Positions 10,001-19,719 of a stretch of 34,870 nt of DNA are shown here, piece by piece (positions within the stretch are counted from its first letter, which is position 1; each line of letters opens with the position of its first letter). The stretch is from positions 1 to 34,870 of the forward strand of contig BBXU01000509.1 in the NCBI GenBank assembly GCA_001598975.1, read 5' to 3'. The translations under genes were made by a program, and so were the position numbers. Origin of the DNA: Parachlorella kessleri (taxonomy: Eukaryota; Chlorophyta; Trebouxiophyceae; Chlorellales; Chlorellaceae). The notes under the pieces are model-generated. The model worked only from the letters and a program-made list of their open reading frames with translations, had not been told where the DNA came from and searched no databases.

Positions 10001-13000
10001 CCGGGCACCTCCAAGCAACATGGCAGGACATGCTTTGCCTGCTATGCTATAACCCAGCGCCCAGGCCCCGGCCGCGCCCCCCTACCTTGCTCTTGATGTC
10101 CCTGTGCACCACATGGTGCGCGTGGAGGAACGCCACGCCCCTCACAATGTCCAGCATCACCTCACGCCCGCGCTGCTGCCACTGCCAGTGGCCGCTGACG
10201 TCATGGGACAGAGCCTCGCGTAGGTCGCCTCCCTGTAACACGCCCCACCAGGGTGCTTAAAAAGGAGCTGGAAGGGCTTTCAGGGCCTCGATGGGGGAGA
10301 GGTTTTGAGAGGGCCCAAGGGTCCCTCCCGTTATAAGCTCTGCTACCTCGTGATAATGTGCGGACCAGGCGCGCACAGCGCAGAATGCAAGTTTAGTAAA
10401 TGAAGAGTGGCTCATGCAGACCTTTAAGCCCTTCCAAGCACCAATGACGTCGCCTGTACAGTAGCACAAGGAGCAAGCAGCAGGAGCAAGCCTGGCCATC
10501 ACCCACCTCCATGAGCTCCTCCACCAGCATCATGTCACCATTAGTCACGCACGCCCCGTAGAACTGGGTGACGTTGGCGTCGCGGCTCACGTACCGCAGC
10601 ATGCCAGCCTCCTGCAGCAGGCACAGCACGCACAGCTCAGGCAGAGCGGTTGAGAGAATGACAGCATGCACAGCAGGGCCACAGCACGAGCATGCCCTTC
10701 CTGCACATAGACTCGGACAGGTGTGCCAGCCTCACAAGGACAGGCAGTGCCAGATGAACAGGATCACAGGAGTTCCCAGACCAGCGGCGGCATGGGAGCT
10801 TCTGCAGGATATGCTCTGCCTACATAGCTCCATTCCATGACAACAAAATGCTAACAATGCATTTCGTTGACAAAGCTGACAACGCCCTTCCCCCTTGCTG
10901 CTGCTGGGCTGCATTCAAGTCTTTGATGGCTTCCAAGCACTGTTGCTGGGCAGATGTTCTGAGGCCAGGCGGCATATGCCTCCCTCCCATTTGACTCTTC
11001 ACAAGAGAACCAGAGCACTGCTTGGGCCACCAGTATCAGTAAGCAGTGACGCCATTCGGACAAGACACTGACCATCTCACGCGAATATGCCAATGGGTCA
11101 CCTGGTCAAACTGGGCTTTCTGCTTCTGTGTCACCTTGTTTAGCCTCTTCACAGCGACCGCCTGCAGCACAGAAAGAACGGCCCGCTTTCCTGGCCCCAG
11201 CTGTGGTGCACTCACTGCAGCATGGTCCGTTGGCATTACTGCATCAGTCTAAAAAACTTCTATGGGATGACAAATGACGATACATGGTAAGCGGCTGGTG
11301 GTGCAGACCCTGCGCTTGCCTGTGCTATAATGTACATCCCAATGGCTGACCTGCCGCAACGACATGCCGTGTAGCATGGCATAGCCCCATGCCTAGCAGG
11401 CACAGCAGGCCGCCATGATTATTTCAACATCAGCATTCTTAGCGAAACCACAAAGACAGCATCCTTGGGAAGGACGGCTCCCATACCTGCACCCCGCCCT
11501 TGAGTGCCTTGTACACCCTGCCGTACCGCCCCTCCCCCAGGAGCCACTCCGACCCATCCGGCCGCTTCAGAATCTCAATGTCCTCCCAGGGGATCTCCCA
11601 CCCTGCAGCCAGCAGCGTCGCAACATCCTGCCATGAACCTCCCAGCATGCAGACACTGCCTTGTCTAATCCCACGGAGGAGCAGTTCTTAGCATGCGCAA
11701 GATGACACATCTAAAACTCAGTGGTAGCATGAAATGCATGCTGCCCACAGTTCCCCTCCTTCAAGCTGACATGGAAGATGCCACGGGACCTGCCAGCACC
11801 CTTCAGATTACTGTTGGTATCGTGGAAAGCTGCAAAGGCCACGCACCCGAGGCAGCCGTCTTCCCGCTTTCTTCCTCGGAAGGCGCATGGCTGGCCAGCC
11901 GCCTGTTCCTCCGCTGGAGCACTACAAAGATGGCCGCACCCGCCAGTAGGCCTGCGAGAGACATCACGACAGAGAGGGTTTAGTGATAGCTGCGGGCGTT
12001 ACAAACAGAGGTAGGTTAAGACTGTACAGACAGGGGCTCGATGCAGCTGATGATCTCCTGGGGCCTCCCTGAGTTCTGAAGTTTGCACTGACTGGCACGC
12101 CCACAGCCAGCAGGATTGCTGAGCTCCTCGGCTTTGGCCCCTGGCACAGACCGAGCTCCAACCTGCTTGATACCATTCACCACCCACCATGCTGTGGGCA
12201 CTGTCCCAAGGATACACAGAGGTAATGCCGAGTACCAAAGGCCCACCTGCCACTGCCCCAACAACGATGCCGGCAATCGCCCCGGGCCCCAAACCGCCAC
12301 CGCTGCCGCCCCCGCCGCTGCTGCCGCCGCTTCCTTCCCCAGAACCCGACCCCCCGGGCCCCTGGCCTGCTGACTCATCCCTACTCAGATTAGTGAAGAG
12401 CAGGAGGTTGGGGGAGGCGGGGCCTACGCCAGCCAGCAGCTGGGGGGTGGCCAGGGCCAGCAGTGCGCTCTTCACTTCAGCAGGGCTGGCGTGGGGGTGG
12501 AGCTCTAGGTATTGGGCTGCCACACCCGCGACCACGGCAGCAGCGCCAAAGGCCCTGCGCACAGGGATTGACAAGCAGGTGACTGTATGACGGCTGTAAC
12601 CTGGCCTGTTGAACCCCTGGGTGCACAAGTGAGAAAACACACGTTGCGGTGTTTTGAAGACAAATGTCCTGGGTGCTTGAAGTGGTGTCCTCTCCCAGCT
12701 CAAGCAGCTTACTTGCTGATGCACCAGGCCGGCATCCCGCGGCATTAGTCGGCAATGGTGAAATATTTGTCCCAACTTCTTCTTCATGCCAAGCCAGCCT
12801 AGCGTCAGACCCACCCAAACCACAAATGGCTGTCTAGGCATATCATATAGAAGCCTCGTTGCACTCACCGCACTGTCTACAGGTATATGCTTGATACTCC
12901 ACCTCGGCAACCAGGCCACACACCTGTCGATGACCCTGGTGTAGTTGGAGGGGCCCTCTGCTGAGGCCCCCACCAGCCCGCCTCCAAGGCCTGCGCTGGG

Positions 13001-16000
13001 TGCCCAGATGCTGATGCAGCTGGAGTTGCGTGGGCCGAAGGCGGTGACCTGGTCATGGGTATCGCTGGCAGCCACGCTGATGACCGCGGGGTGGGCGCCA
13101 AACACGTTGTCGCAGGGGTCTGCAGGCTAGGCACAAGGGTGCGGCTCAATGGGGGTGGGTAGTCACTTAGCAGGAAAACACAAAGGTTGCCGTACCTCTC
13201 AGAATGTCTTATGAGCAGCTTCTGCCCAGGCCTGCTGGTCGTGCATAGCACATGAGGAAGGAATGCACGTGACAAAGACGAGGTTGGGGAGCAGTTTGAG
13301 CGGCAGCGTCACTGAGCACGCATCACCGGAGCGTAGCCGGACCACCTCACCACATCCCTCCGTTGCTGGCCTCTGCCCCGGGCGCTGCCATCGGGGCAGC
13401 TCAAGCTGCTATCACAGCTGCACTGCTCACCCCCACCCCCACCCCCACCACCCACCCCCCCTCCCCGCCCGCCTACCTCCATTGATGGCCTCCGGCCCCG
13501 CTGCCGCCACAATGGTGACCCCCGCCTCATGTAACCTGTCCAGCCGCTTGTAGACCACATCGTAAATGTCCTGGGCATTCGTCGCAATGGTACGGCTAGT
13601 GGCCCACCTACACCAGGAGCACCACCCACAAGGCTGACCTTTGGCAAAAGCAAGACAAAGACCTGAGTACCTTCTGGACAACAGCGAGGGCACTGACCTT
13701 AGGCACAGACAAAACAAACAATACAGATACTCTCTGGACAGCGGCAGAAGCGTACAAGGCACTAGCCGTGGGCTGCAACCCCCCTTCATGCTTCACGCAG
13801 CACTGCAGCGCAGGTGTATTTAATCTCTCTCGCCAGATATACACAGCGACCACAATCTTCAGCCTCTCAGCTTCTGCTCATCGCCATGCCAAGATCCTGC
13901 CGCTTCCCAATAGACACTGGACCACAGGCGACCACCCCAGGGGGCGTACCCCTACATACATGTGACTCACCATGTGTCGATGAGTACCACCGCTGGCAGC
14001 GCAAAGACCAGGTCTAGCGCCGGAGGCAGCCCGCCAGCATTAAACACTAGCGGGTCACTGATGCAGTTCTCAACATACCGAACTGCACAGAGCAGCAGGC
14101 AAGTAGCCAGTTAGTCATCCAGCGCAACTACCTAAGTCCCACGCTCATGGCAGCTCTTCACACCGCACTGCACAAGGCGGACAACAATTCACTTTGCAGT
14201 TGTTTTCACAATGAACAGGCACACTCCTGTCAGACACAGCCCTTACGCTACACCTGTGAGCCGCGCTGCACACAGACCAAATCCTAGGGAAATGATTGGC
14301 AGCGGTGCAAGGCAGTAGTGGCCTCACGCGCACTTGGTTCAGACACTGCATCTCACTTAGTACTAGTGCTCCTTCGCGGGCAGTGCAGGCAGGGTTGCTA
14401 CCCCCTTACCAGCCGCCAATTGCAGGCAGGCAGCCGGCATCGAAGAGTGTCTGATACCGTAATTCAGAGTACCCAAGATGTACCATGCAGTACCCAGAAA
14501 CGCCTACGACGTACCCAAGCAGTGCCCAGTACCACCTAAGGCGTAGCCAGAAGTGCCCAGGGATACCAAAGACATACCCAAGTCATGCCCAGCAACACCT
14601 GAGACATACCAAGGAGCACCCAGCAATACCTGAGTGGATGGTGGCGTTCTTGGCCGCCCCTGCTCGCAGCCCACAGCACAGGCTGCTCACATACGTGCCT
14701 GCAGCATGAAGGCAGGCGGCCTCCCCCTCGGTGGTAGCTGGTAGGGGGATCAGGGATATACAGGGATATATACGGGCCAGATAAAGCTGGATGCAAGGGA
14801 TCCAGATCAAGTGGTAGCATGGTGCGCATGTCATGCCATACCCCATACACATGCCTGCCACGCCAACTGCAAGGTGGGGACCAGAGTTTACGGCCTGTCT
14901 GCACCGCCTACGCACCATGGGAGCAGTGCAGCAGGGAGACACTTACCGTAGCCAAACCACAAGCTGCTATCTGGACAGTCCTCCAGTGGCTTGTAGCCTG
15001 CAAGAAAAAGGGCCTGACAGAGTGGGACGACAACCCACCCTCGCTGTTTACTCTGGCTGCTGCACAGGATCCCCACCAGCATGTCCCGAGAGTGCGGGGC
15101 TGTCTAGCGGTATCATACCAATACATGGCATCAGTACATTCTACCACCCTACAAAGAGGCAGTACGATTCGGTGCAGCAACCCAGCAAGGGGACCCCGGC
15201 CGCATGTGCTGCCAAGGAATGGCCTGAGTTATCGTGGGCTACTAGCGCGCAAAAGCGCATGTGCAGCTCAGCAGAATTGCTGGCTCAAAACTCAGGCGTG
15301 ACCCCAGAGCAACGCTTGCATCCAGCCTTGTCAGCCGACCACATATCTACCCTGGCCTCGCTACCAGCTACCATAAGCAAGCCTTACTGTCTAATTACTT
15401 TATATTACCACCGACTCACCCAGGTATCCCCAGGCGGGTTTGACCCTGGTGCCTGGCTGGCCGTCCAGGTACCCAAACTCAACATGGTCAGCTCGCACCC
15501 CCTGCAAGGCGGCACAGTGCGCTCGGTCAACTGAGTGCTGCTCCGCTCCGCTGCGCTGTGCTGTGCTGTGCTGTGCTAGGCTATGCAGGGCATCTGAGGC
15601 AGAGAGCAAGCCCAAGTGCTCACACCACTTCCTGGGTCCCATCATCCGGCCTGCCCAGATCTCATGAAGAACACAGCAGCATTCCAATTGTCAGGCCTGC
15701 TTAGTTGCCAAACTCTATCCGCACATCTAGGCCATCGCCCGACCCGCTCTCAATCTCCTAAACACCTTCCTTACCGCTCTCAACCTCTCCAACAACCTCC
15801 TTACCGAGGAAACAATGTAGACGTTCACACCCGTCCCAGTGGCGTTGGCAGTGAAGCGCCCGTCCAGCGGCAGTGACCGCTGGTCCATGCGGTCGAGGTG
15901 GTAGGGCACCCACGCGGCCCGCTGGCTCGAGGCATCTAGTGGCGTTGTTGAGCCGTTCACGGGTGCTACCTCGGCTTTGCTGGCGGTCGCGTCTGCAGGC

Positions 16001-19000
16001 CCGCTGGGGCCTATCCCTGGCGCTGTCGTGGACGATGAGTTGTAGGCTGACGCTGGCGGCTGGCGCTCAGTGATAGAGAGAACTTCCACTCTTTGAATGC
16101 CTACAGAGGAGGCAAGTCCAGAAAAATGTCAGCCCCTGACACTAGGCAGCGGCACAAGATACCGCATGATCGTCAGTCACCAGCGTACCATCTTAGCCAT
16201 GCCAGCGGCCTGACCTCTTCCCACAGCCGGCATTCACACGACCATATCTCACTCTCAGGACAAGGTTCTGCCCTGCCTGCTGCTGCGTGTCCTGCGGAGT
16301 GGGTCTGCTGATGCCCATGTGCAGCACAACCCCCCGCCTCCCTTTGACACATGCTGACCACTGTCAGAAAGTCGTCACAGGTACTCACAAAGTCTGCTGA
16401 TTGCTCCTCAATGTCCTGAATGTAGATCACAAATGCACAGGTGCCCCCCTTTTAAGCTGGTCCCCTTGGTCGCACTAGCCCATGCACACCACCTACAACA
16501 TACCTGCTGCAAGTAGCTGGCGCGGGGCGTCAGTGCCTCCCAGCACCGGTTGAAGCACGGCAGCCAGTATCTGGCGCTCACACTCTGGGGAGCCCACAGT
16601 CGCGTCGTCCTTGCAGGCATACAGGGTGACCTCCAGGGTGACTAACCCCTCCCCCTGGGTCAGGTTAGCCAAGGAGCCGCCAGCCGGCTGGGAAGCCTGC
16701 AGAAGAGAGGTGCACAAACTTTGCATTGTGCCTGCTGTGTGAGAAAGCCAGCCAGCTTGTGGCGTTCCACTTGCATCACTCCTGATAGAAAGAGCACTGC
16801 CCGACAGTAAGCTCGTCCCAAGTGGGGCGTCCGCAGAGCTGATGTGAGTGTGCAGCAAGCCCGGACCAGGCATGACCCTGCTTTGCTTCCTCTGGCATGC
16901 CTCCAAATACTCACGGTCCTTTCCCACCAAGCAAGGGCACCCCTAGTGCTCGAAGCTACTACCATTCTCCCATAGTCAAACGGCTTTCCATCAAACTCTC
17001 AAGCCCCAAAAGCAAGGGAAGGCAACAGGCAGCAGCGCACAAGGGGCATTCCTGCAATAGCGACAGAGGGGCAGGCATTACCTAAACTGCTGGCCGACAT
17101 ACCTTAGCATCAGGGCTGAAGCCCACCATCTCCACAAGGGTCCCAACCCCGCCCACCACCGCTGCCTCAACAACTGTGGCTACTGCCGATGCCTGGCTGA
17201 CATTGACGCCCGGCCCTGCAAGAGGGAATCCGACACGGAAGATCGCGGCATGCGCCAAATGGTGCCAGAACTACAAGTTCAGCAGGTAAGGATGCTCAAG
17301 CGACGATGAAGGCGCCCTGGGCTGCCAGGATGGCACAGACAGGCTGCTGTCCTGTCAGAGCAATGCATGCAGAATACAGTGCACTCTTCCCTCCACTGGT
17401 TCAGAGAATGCCGCGTGGCCAGCCAGACCCTGCAAGCCCCGTCATACACATCATGAGAGAATGATTTTTACCTGCTGGGTCTAAGAGAGTGACAGCCAGG
17501 TCACAGGTGAGTACCACCAGGGGATGAAGGATGTAGCCCTCTGTGAGCTCCTCCAGGCCCATGTTCACAAACATGACTTTAGGCGGGGGCACCTCAGGGT
17601 ACAGCCCTGCAGCGGGGAGAATGTATAGGTGTCACGGCATATCTAACGGAATATCGCTACTACGGAGCGCTGCCTGGACACAGCCATGCGTCAAGCGTCG
17701 AGAGGCGGCATCGTGGGCTTCAACAGACTTTGGCTGCTGCCGTGGCGGTGTCCAGGGAGTGGGCCTGCTGCTGCACTGACAGCCATTGGGCGGCACTGGA
17801 AGCATCAGCCCTCCTGTGTACATTGAGTGCACTGGGCACAGCAGGCCACACCGACCCTTTCTTGCAGGCCTAGGTGTGTGGCCCAAAGCATGGTGCCCCT
17901 GTCTGCATATTGACGCAGCTGGCACCTGCCAAACTGCTGTCGGACCCCTTCCTGTCAGGTGCATCTCCTTGAATGGTGACCTGGTGCCGCTGCTGCACAC
18001 ACCGCCTGTCACACCTCCTCTCAGCTCAGCTGCACTGTGCCTGCCCGCAAATTCACCCTAAGTCTAACTCATTTCAGGTGGTTGGTTCACTTCACTGTTG
18101 CCAAGCCGCCTTACCTTGCGCCATGCTCGTTAGGTCAGACCAGGCATCCCACACTCTGTGCCCCGTGGGTGCCCACGCCTCCGAGTCCTTGCTCGTGGCA
18201 TTCAAGTCCCGCATGTAGTGCCAGGTGATAGCCACGTCCACAGCTGGCAGGTATTCCTGGCCTGGGATGGCATCAGGTGCCCAGGGATCCAGGGGGACCT
18301 CCCTGGAAAACGTGTAGGGCAGGCAGAGCGAGTGATAGGTCAGGCAAAGCGCGTGTTAGGCAGGTTGGGGACGGGGGCAAGGACCGGGGGGTGTCCAAGC
18401 CAAAGGACTTGTTATACACGGGTTGCTCGAGGCTGCAGCCACTGATCTCAATCCTTGCCATGGTCGATTGCTGGGATAAGTACTCCATGGGACAAGCAGT
18501 TGCACTGTCAGCCACCTCAGCATATGGTCTTGCCCTGGCCATATGCAAGAGCTCTGCGAGGCGTTCAACACTGAACCCCCCAGCCCCCAAACCCCCCAAC
18601 GCACACCCCCACCCCCTTGGTTGCATTCAAATCCAGTGTTCCTACATCCTGTTTCCCCCTTACTTGAACGCGACAAGCTCTGCAGGCCCATAGGGCAGCA
18701 GTAGTAAGGAGATGCCTCCAATTCCCACAAGCTGGATGCTGGAGTTGAAGGGCACAAAGGGTGTGCCTGCTAGGGGAACAGAAGACAGTAGTTTACATGT
18801 GAGCAAGCGGGCCTGTGGAGGAAGAATATGCACGGCGGCATCAGCCCTGCCTAAAACCACTTCATGGACTCTCCGCCAGCGGAAGTACGAATCGCTTCAA
18901 GGTGTTAGCGTCGGTATGACAGCTGCAGAAAACAGGAAACACTGTTGCCACACGCAGGCCTCCTACGTAGGATGCAGAGCCTGGAGAAGAACACCCACCT

Positions 19001-19417
19001 ATGAATCGGATGACCACTTGGTGGCGGAAAACGGACAGCGTTCCACTGCAGGGCATGGCAGCAAGTTGCTGTCCCTCGGTGGCTGTGCTGGTGTTGCAGC
19101 ACACTAAAATCGGTATGATACGCCATTCAGGGACCCCTAGGAGCGTATGCGCTCCTATGTGGGAGCTGGTGCTAGCGTCAGGCCCCAGTCAACACTGCCC
19201 TGGCCCTTGCCATACCACCATGCTGGCCTCACTTGAGTGACCCCTGCTTCGCCAGATACTCGGTGAGGGGCTGCTTGGGGACCACGTTGGTGAGGGGGTC
19301 CGTCGAGCTGGCGTCTTCAGGCAGGGTCCATAACGTGAGCATTACCAGGACGCGCAGGCAGGCTAAGCGCTGCCCCGAGGCCCGGGGTCCGCCTGTTCCG
19401 CCGCACAAGGCTATCAT
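4008..19417 (-). CDS. Receptor-like protein: dead subtilisin ectodomain, TM helix, two tandem TKL kinase domains (33 exons, 1,538 aa)
   Basis: I see one continuous minus-strand gene. Thirty-three exons chain through matching phases without a stop and sum to 4,617 nt (1,539 codons). In order: signal peptide and unrecognised ectodomain (exons 1-8, residues about 1-373), linker plus S8-like domain (exons 9-16, about 430-735), Gly/Ser-rich stalk, transmembrane helix (exons 16/17, about 773-800), kinase 1 (exons 18-24, about 824-1100), linker, kinase 2 (exons 25-33, about 1165-1425) and a C-terminal repeat tail. Exon coordinates are given in the domain entries. The two kinases belong to one protein in this model because exon 24 has no stop and joins exon 25 in phase 0. 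About 13 N-x-S/T sequons lie before the TM helix against about 4 after it, which fits a type I topology. Weak points are the start ATG, the exon 1 donor (GG|GTCACT) and a few acceptors with a nearby alternative AG. cDNA would settle these. Confidence 0.75.
4214..4339. repeat. 51-bp tandem repeat inside the receptor's last exon
   Basis: Two full copies starting at 4214 and 4265 and a partial third from 4316 have a period of exactly 51 bp. The period is a multiple of three, so the repeat adds 17-residue units (RGSPDSQAGREGLAAH plus K or E) to the receptor tail without breaking the frame. The copies are nearly identical, which indicates recent expansion. Confidence 0.85.
6702..6910. repeat. Tandem duplication (about 97 bp) across the 3' splice site of receptor exon 28
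   Basis: CATCAGCTCCTGCGGT(T/G)AAAAC occurs at 6702-6723 and again at 6801-6822. The segment ATGCCACTAGGCCTGC occurs at 6781 and 6877. The unit therefore repeats a little over twice. On the minus strand each exact copy contains the CCGCAG|GAGCTGATG acceptor region of exon 28. Confidence 0.75.
8014..8145. repeat. Tandem duplication (65 bp) across the 3' splice site of receptor exon 25
   Basis: GACAGTGTCCATGACATGGC starts at 8014 and recurs 65 bp later at 8079, followed by similar CTGCAA and CATGGGAAG sequence in both copies. It duplicates the TGCAG|GCCATG acceptor of exon 25. If the distal copy were used as acceptor, the frame would meet TGA after nine codons, so the proximal copy is taken as the real site. 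Confidence 0.75.
8650..8930. repeat. Triplicated acceptor plus start of receptor exon 24
   Basis: Three copies of a segment containing GCAG|AGGGACCC and the RDP-QRP-AR coding sequence give possible exon starts at 8701, 8800 and 8889 (minus strand). The first two are 99 bp apart and in the same frame, so use of the middle acceptor would insert 33 residues with a second RDPVQRPTARQLYQLLQA. The outermost copy is truncated and out of frame. I chose 8701 because it gives a normal kinase subdomain XI. Confidence 0.8.
9675..9692 (-). repeat. CAG repeat (six Gln codons) in the kinase 1 activation segment
   Basis: Six CTG triplets on the plus strand read as six CAG (Gln) codons in receptor exon 22, directly after three GAG (Glu) codons. 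They lie between the DVG and APE motifs of the first kinase domain. Confidence 0.9.
11847..12310 (-). other. Receptor transmembrane segment (exons 16/17)
   Basis: The end of exon 16 and the start of exon 17 (11951-11847) together encode AIAGIVVGAVAGGLLAGAAI followed by FVVL and then QRRNRRL. That is a single 24-residue hydrophobic helix with small-residue (G/A) packing motifs and a positive inner flank. It is preceded by a long Gly/Ser stalk. This fits a type I single-pass receptor. The intron splits the helix in phase 1. Confidence 0.8.
13428..13476 (-). repeat. G-rich tract next to the exon 14 donor
   Basis: The minus strand here has many runs of three to seven G separated by one to three bases, immediately after the GTAGGC donor of receptor exon 14. 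It meets the pattern for a G-quadruplex in the pre-mRNA or on the coding DNA strand. Confidence 0.6.
14470..14640. repeat. Degenerate minisatellite beginning at the exon 12 donor
   Basis: About five degenerate units of roughly 28-35 bp share TACC(A/C)A..., GCCCAG and CACCTGAG blocks. On the minus strand they repeat the sequence around the exon 12 donor (CAG|GTATTGCTGGG), including CAGGTGTTGCTGGG one unit further into the intron, so the array copies a potential 5' splice site. Confidence 0.6.
15541..15577. repeat. Short (CTGTG)n microsatellite upstream of receptor exon 10
   Basis: GCTGTGCTGTGCTGTGCT-type repeats lie in the intron just before the exon 10 acceptor. On the minus strand they give CACAG repeated several times, that is, several AG dinucleotides ahead of the chosen TTGCAG|GGGGTG acceptor at 15501. 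Confidence 0.7.
16504..19417 (-). other. Receptor exons 1-8: signal peptide and unrecognised ectodomain
   Basis: The exons are 19417-19242, 19087-18999, 18769-18664, 18504-18385, 18302-18115, 17606-17472, 17215-17103 and 16696-16504. The start Met at 19417 is followed by a basic stretch and then a hydrophobic run (ACLRVLVMLTLWTL, about residues 18-31), which resembles a signal peptide or signal anchor. The remainder is rich in short hydrophobic, beta-prone segments (for example IQLVGIGGISLLLLPYG and LVTLEVTLYACK) with sequons NSS, NAT, NKS, NVS and NLT. Few cysteines are present. I recognise no domain family. Exon 3 has two adjacent acceptors (TAGCAG), so one-residue variants are possible. 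Exon 4 has a weak pyrimidine tract and was chosen because its phase and frame fit. Confidence 0.6.
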
Positions 19418-19719
19418 GTTACCCGGTACATGCCCAACGCTGACGCGATGGCTGTCTGCAATACACCAGCACCATAAGGGCACTGGTTAGGGAACGAGTA
19501 GAGGTAAGGGGGACATCAAGTAGTACGCTTCGATTATAAAGTCAGCAGATGCACTGGTCCAAGACCGGTTCGTCCATGCATGGCAACAGGCCACGGCGCC
19601 CAGGTACTGAATCTGGCGGATCCCAAGTTACGAGACTGGGACCCACCATGCACTGCAGTGCAGGAAGTGGACTGAAAGCTGTGACGAAAATCGGCTGACG
19701 CCCTCTTCAGGGTCTAAAT
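19418..19719. promoter_or_regulatory. Divergent promoter between the receptor gene and the coiled-coil gene
   Basis: The inferred start codons at 19417 (minus) and 19720 (plus) leave 302 bp that must contain both promoters and 5' UTRs. TATAAA at 19535-19540 lies 180 bp upstream of the plus-strand ATG and is a reasonable TATA box for that gene. No comparable element is clear for the minus strand. Confidence 0.45.

Larger units (their letters stand above)
8501..11602 (-). other. Receptor exons 18-24: first TKL-type kinase domain
   Basis: The exons are 11602-11487, 11161-11102, 10611-10507, 10232-10086, 9767-9611, 9236-9061 and 8701-8501. The domain shows the glycine loop LGEGRYGRVYKAL, the ATP lysine in AVAVKRL (about residue 867), an alpha-C Glu at the start of exon 20 (about 883), catalytic HRDIKSKNVLL (about 960), DVG in place of DFG (about 980), WAAPEVLL, and RDPAQRPSARQLYQLL at the end. 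All residues needed for catalysis are present. The activation segment is lengthened by EEE, six glutamines and a Pro/Lys-rich stretch before TFTWAAPE. Exon 24 runs on into a Gly/Pro/Ser linker that joins the second kinase. Placement in the TKL group is by motif style; the target is unknown. Confidence 0.85.
12247..16100 (-). other. Receptor exons 9-16: subtilisin-like (peptidase S8) pseudoprotease domain and stalk
   Basis: The exons are 16100-15805, 15501-15420, 14997-14947, 14698-14630, 14082-13971, 13607-13477, 13119-12924 and 12554-12247. After a Ser/Thr/Ala/Pro linker, the domain follows the proteinase K/PCSK9-like S8 order: LDRMDQRSLPLDG, GTGVNVYIV, GVRADHVEF, GYGTYVSS, AAKNATIHSV, PAVVLIDTW, AGVTIVAAAG, HPAVISVAAS, and AGVAAQYLELHPHASPAEVK. 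The usual catalytic positions are replaced: Asp by Ser (about residue 471), His by Tyr (about 516), oxyanion Asn by Pro (about 615) and Ser by Phe (about 688). I infer a non-proteolytic, binding-only domain. Exon 16 continues into a Gly/Ser stalk and the start of the TM helix. The family is well known; the loss of all four residues is read directly from aligned motifs. Confidence 0.8.

Noticed and set aside
13428..13476. CRISPR or tRNA-like structures, and other prokaryotic features in repeat regions
   Set aside because: No spaced direct repeats, tRNA cloverleaf or prokaryotic operon structure was found; the repeats are short microsatellites and minisatellites in introns.
14833..15534. Plus-strand open frame of 233 codons
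   Set aside because: It is antisense to receptor exons 10-11 and their introns, has no recognisable domain and no splice support.
15502..15687. Longer version of receptor exon 10 (EIWAGRMMGPRKWCEHLG... in frame)
   Set aside because: The upstream AGs also fit in phase, but starting at TTGCAG|GGGGTG gives the conserved S8 sequence directly after IVSS; the extra 60 residues match nothing and include the CACAG microsatellite.
16404..16430. Possible 27-nt exon (DIEEQSADF) between receptor exons 8 and 9, with CAG before and GTGAGT after
   Set aside because: Exon 8 ends in phase 1; including this piece gives a TGA at once, while exon 8 joins exon 9 directly in phase.
4008..19417. Receptor locus as a decaying pseudogene, because the protease site is lost
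   Set aside because: All 33 exons keep splice sites and frame, and both kinase domains keep their catalytic residues, which argues against decay.
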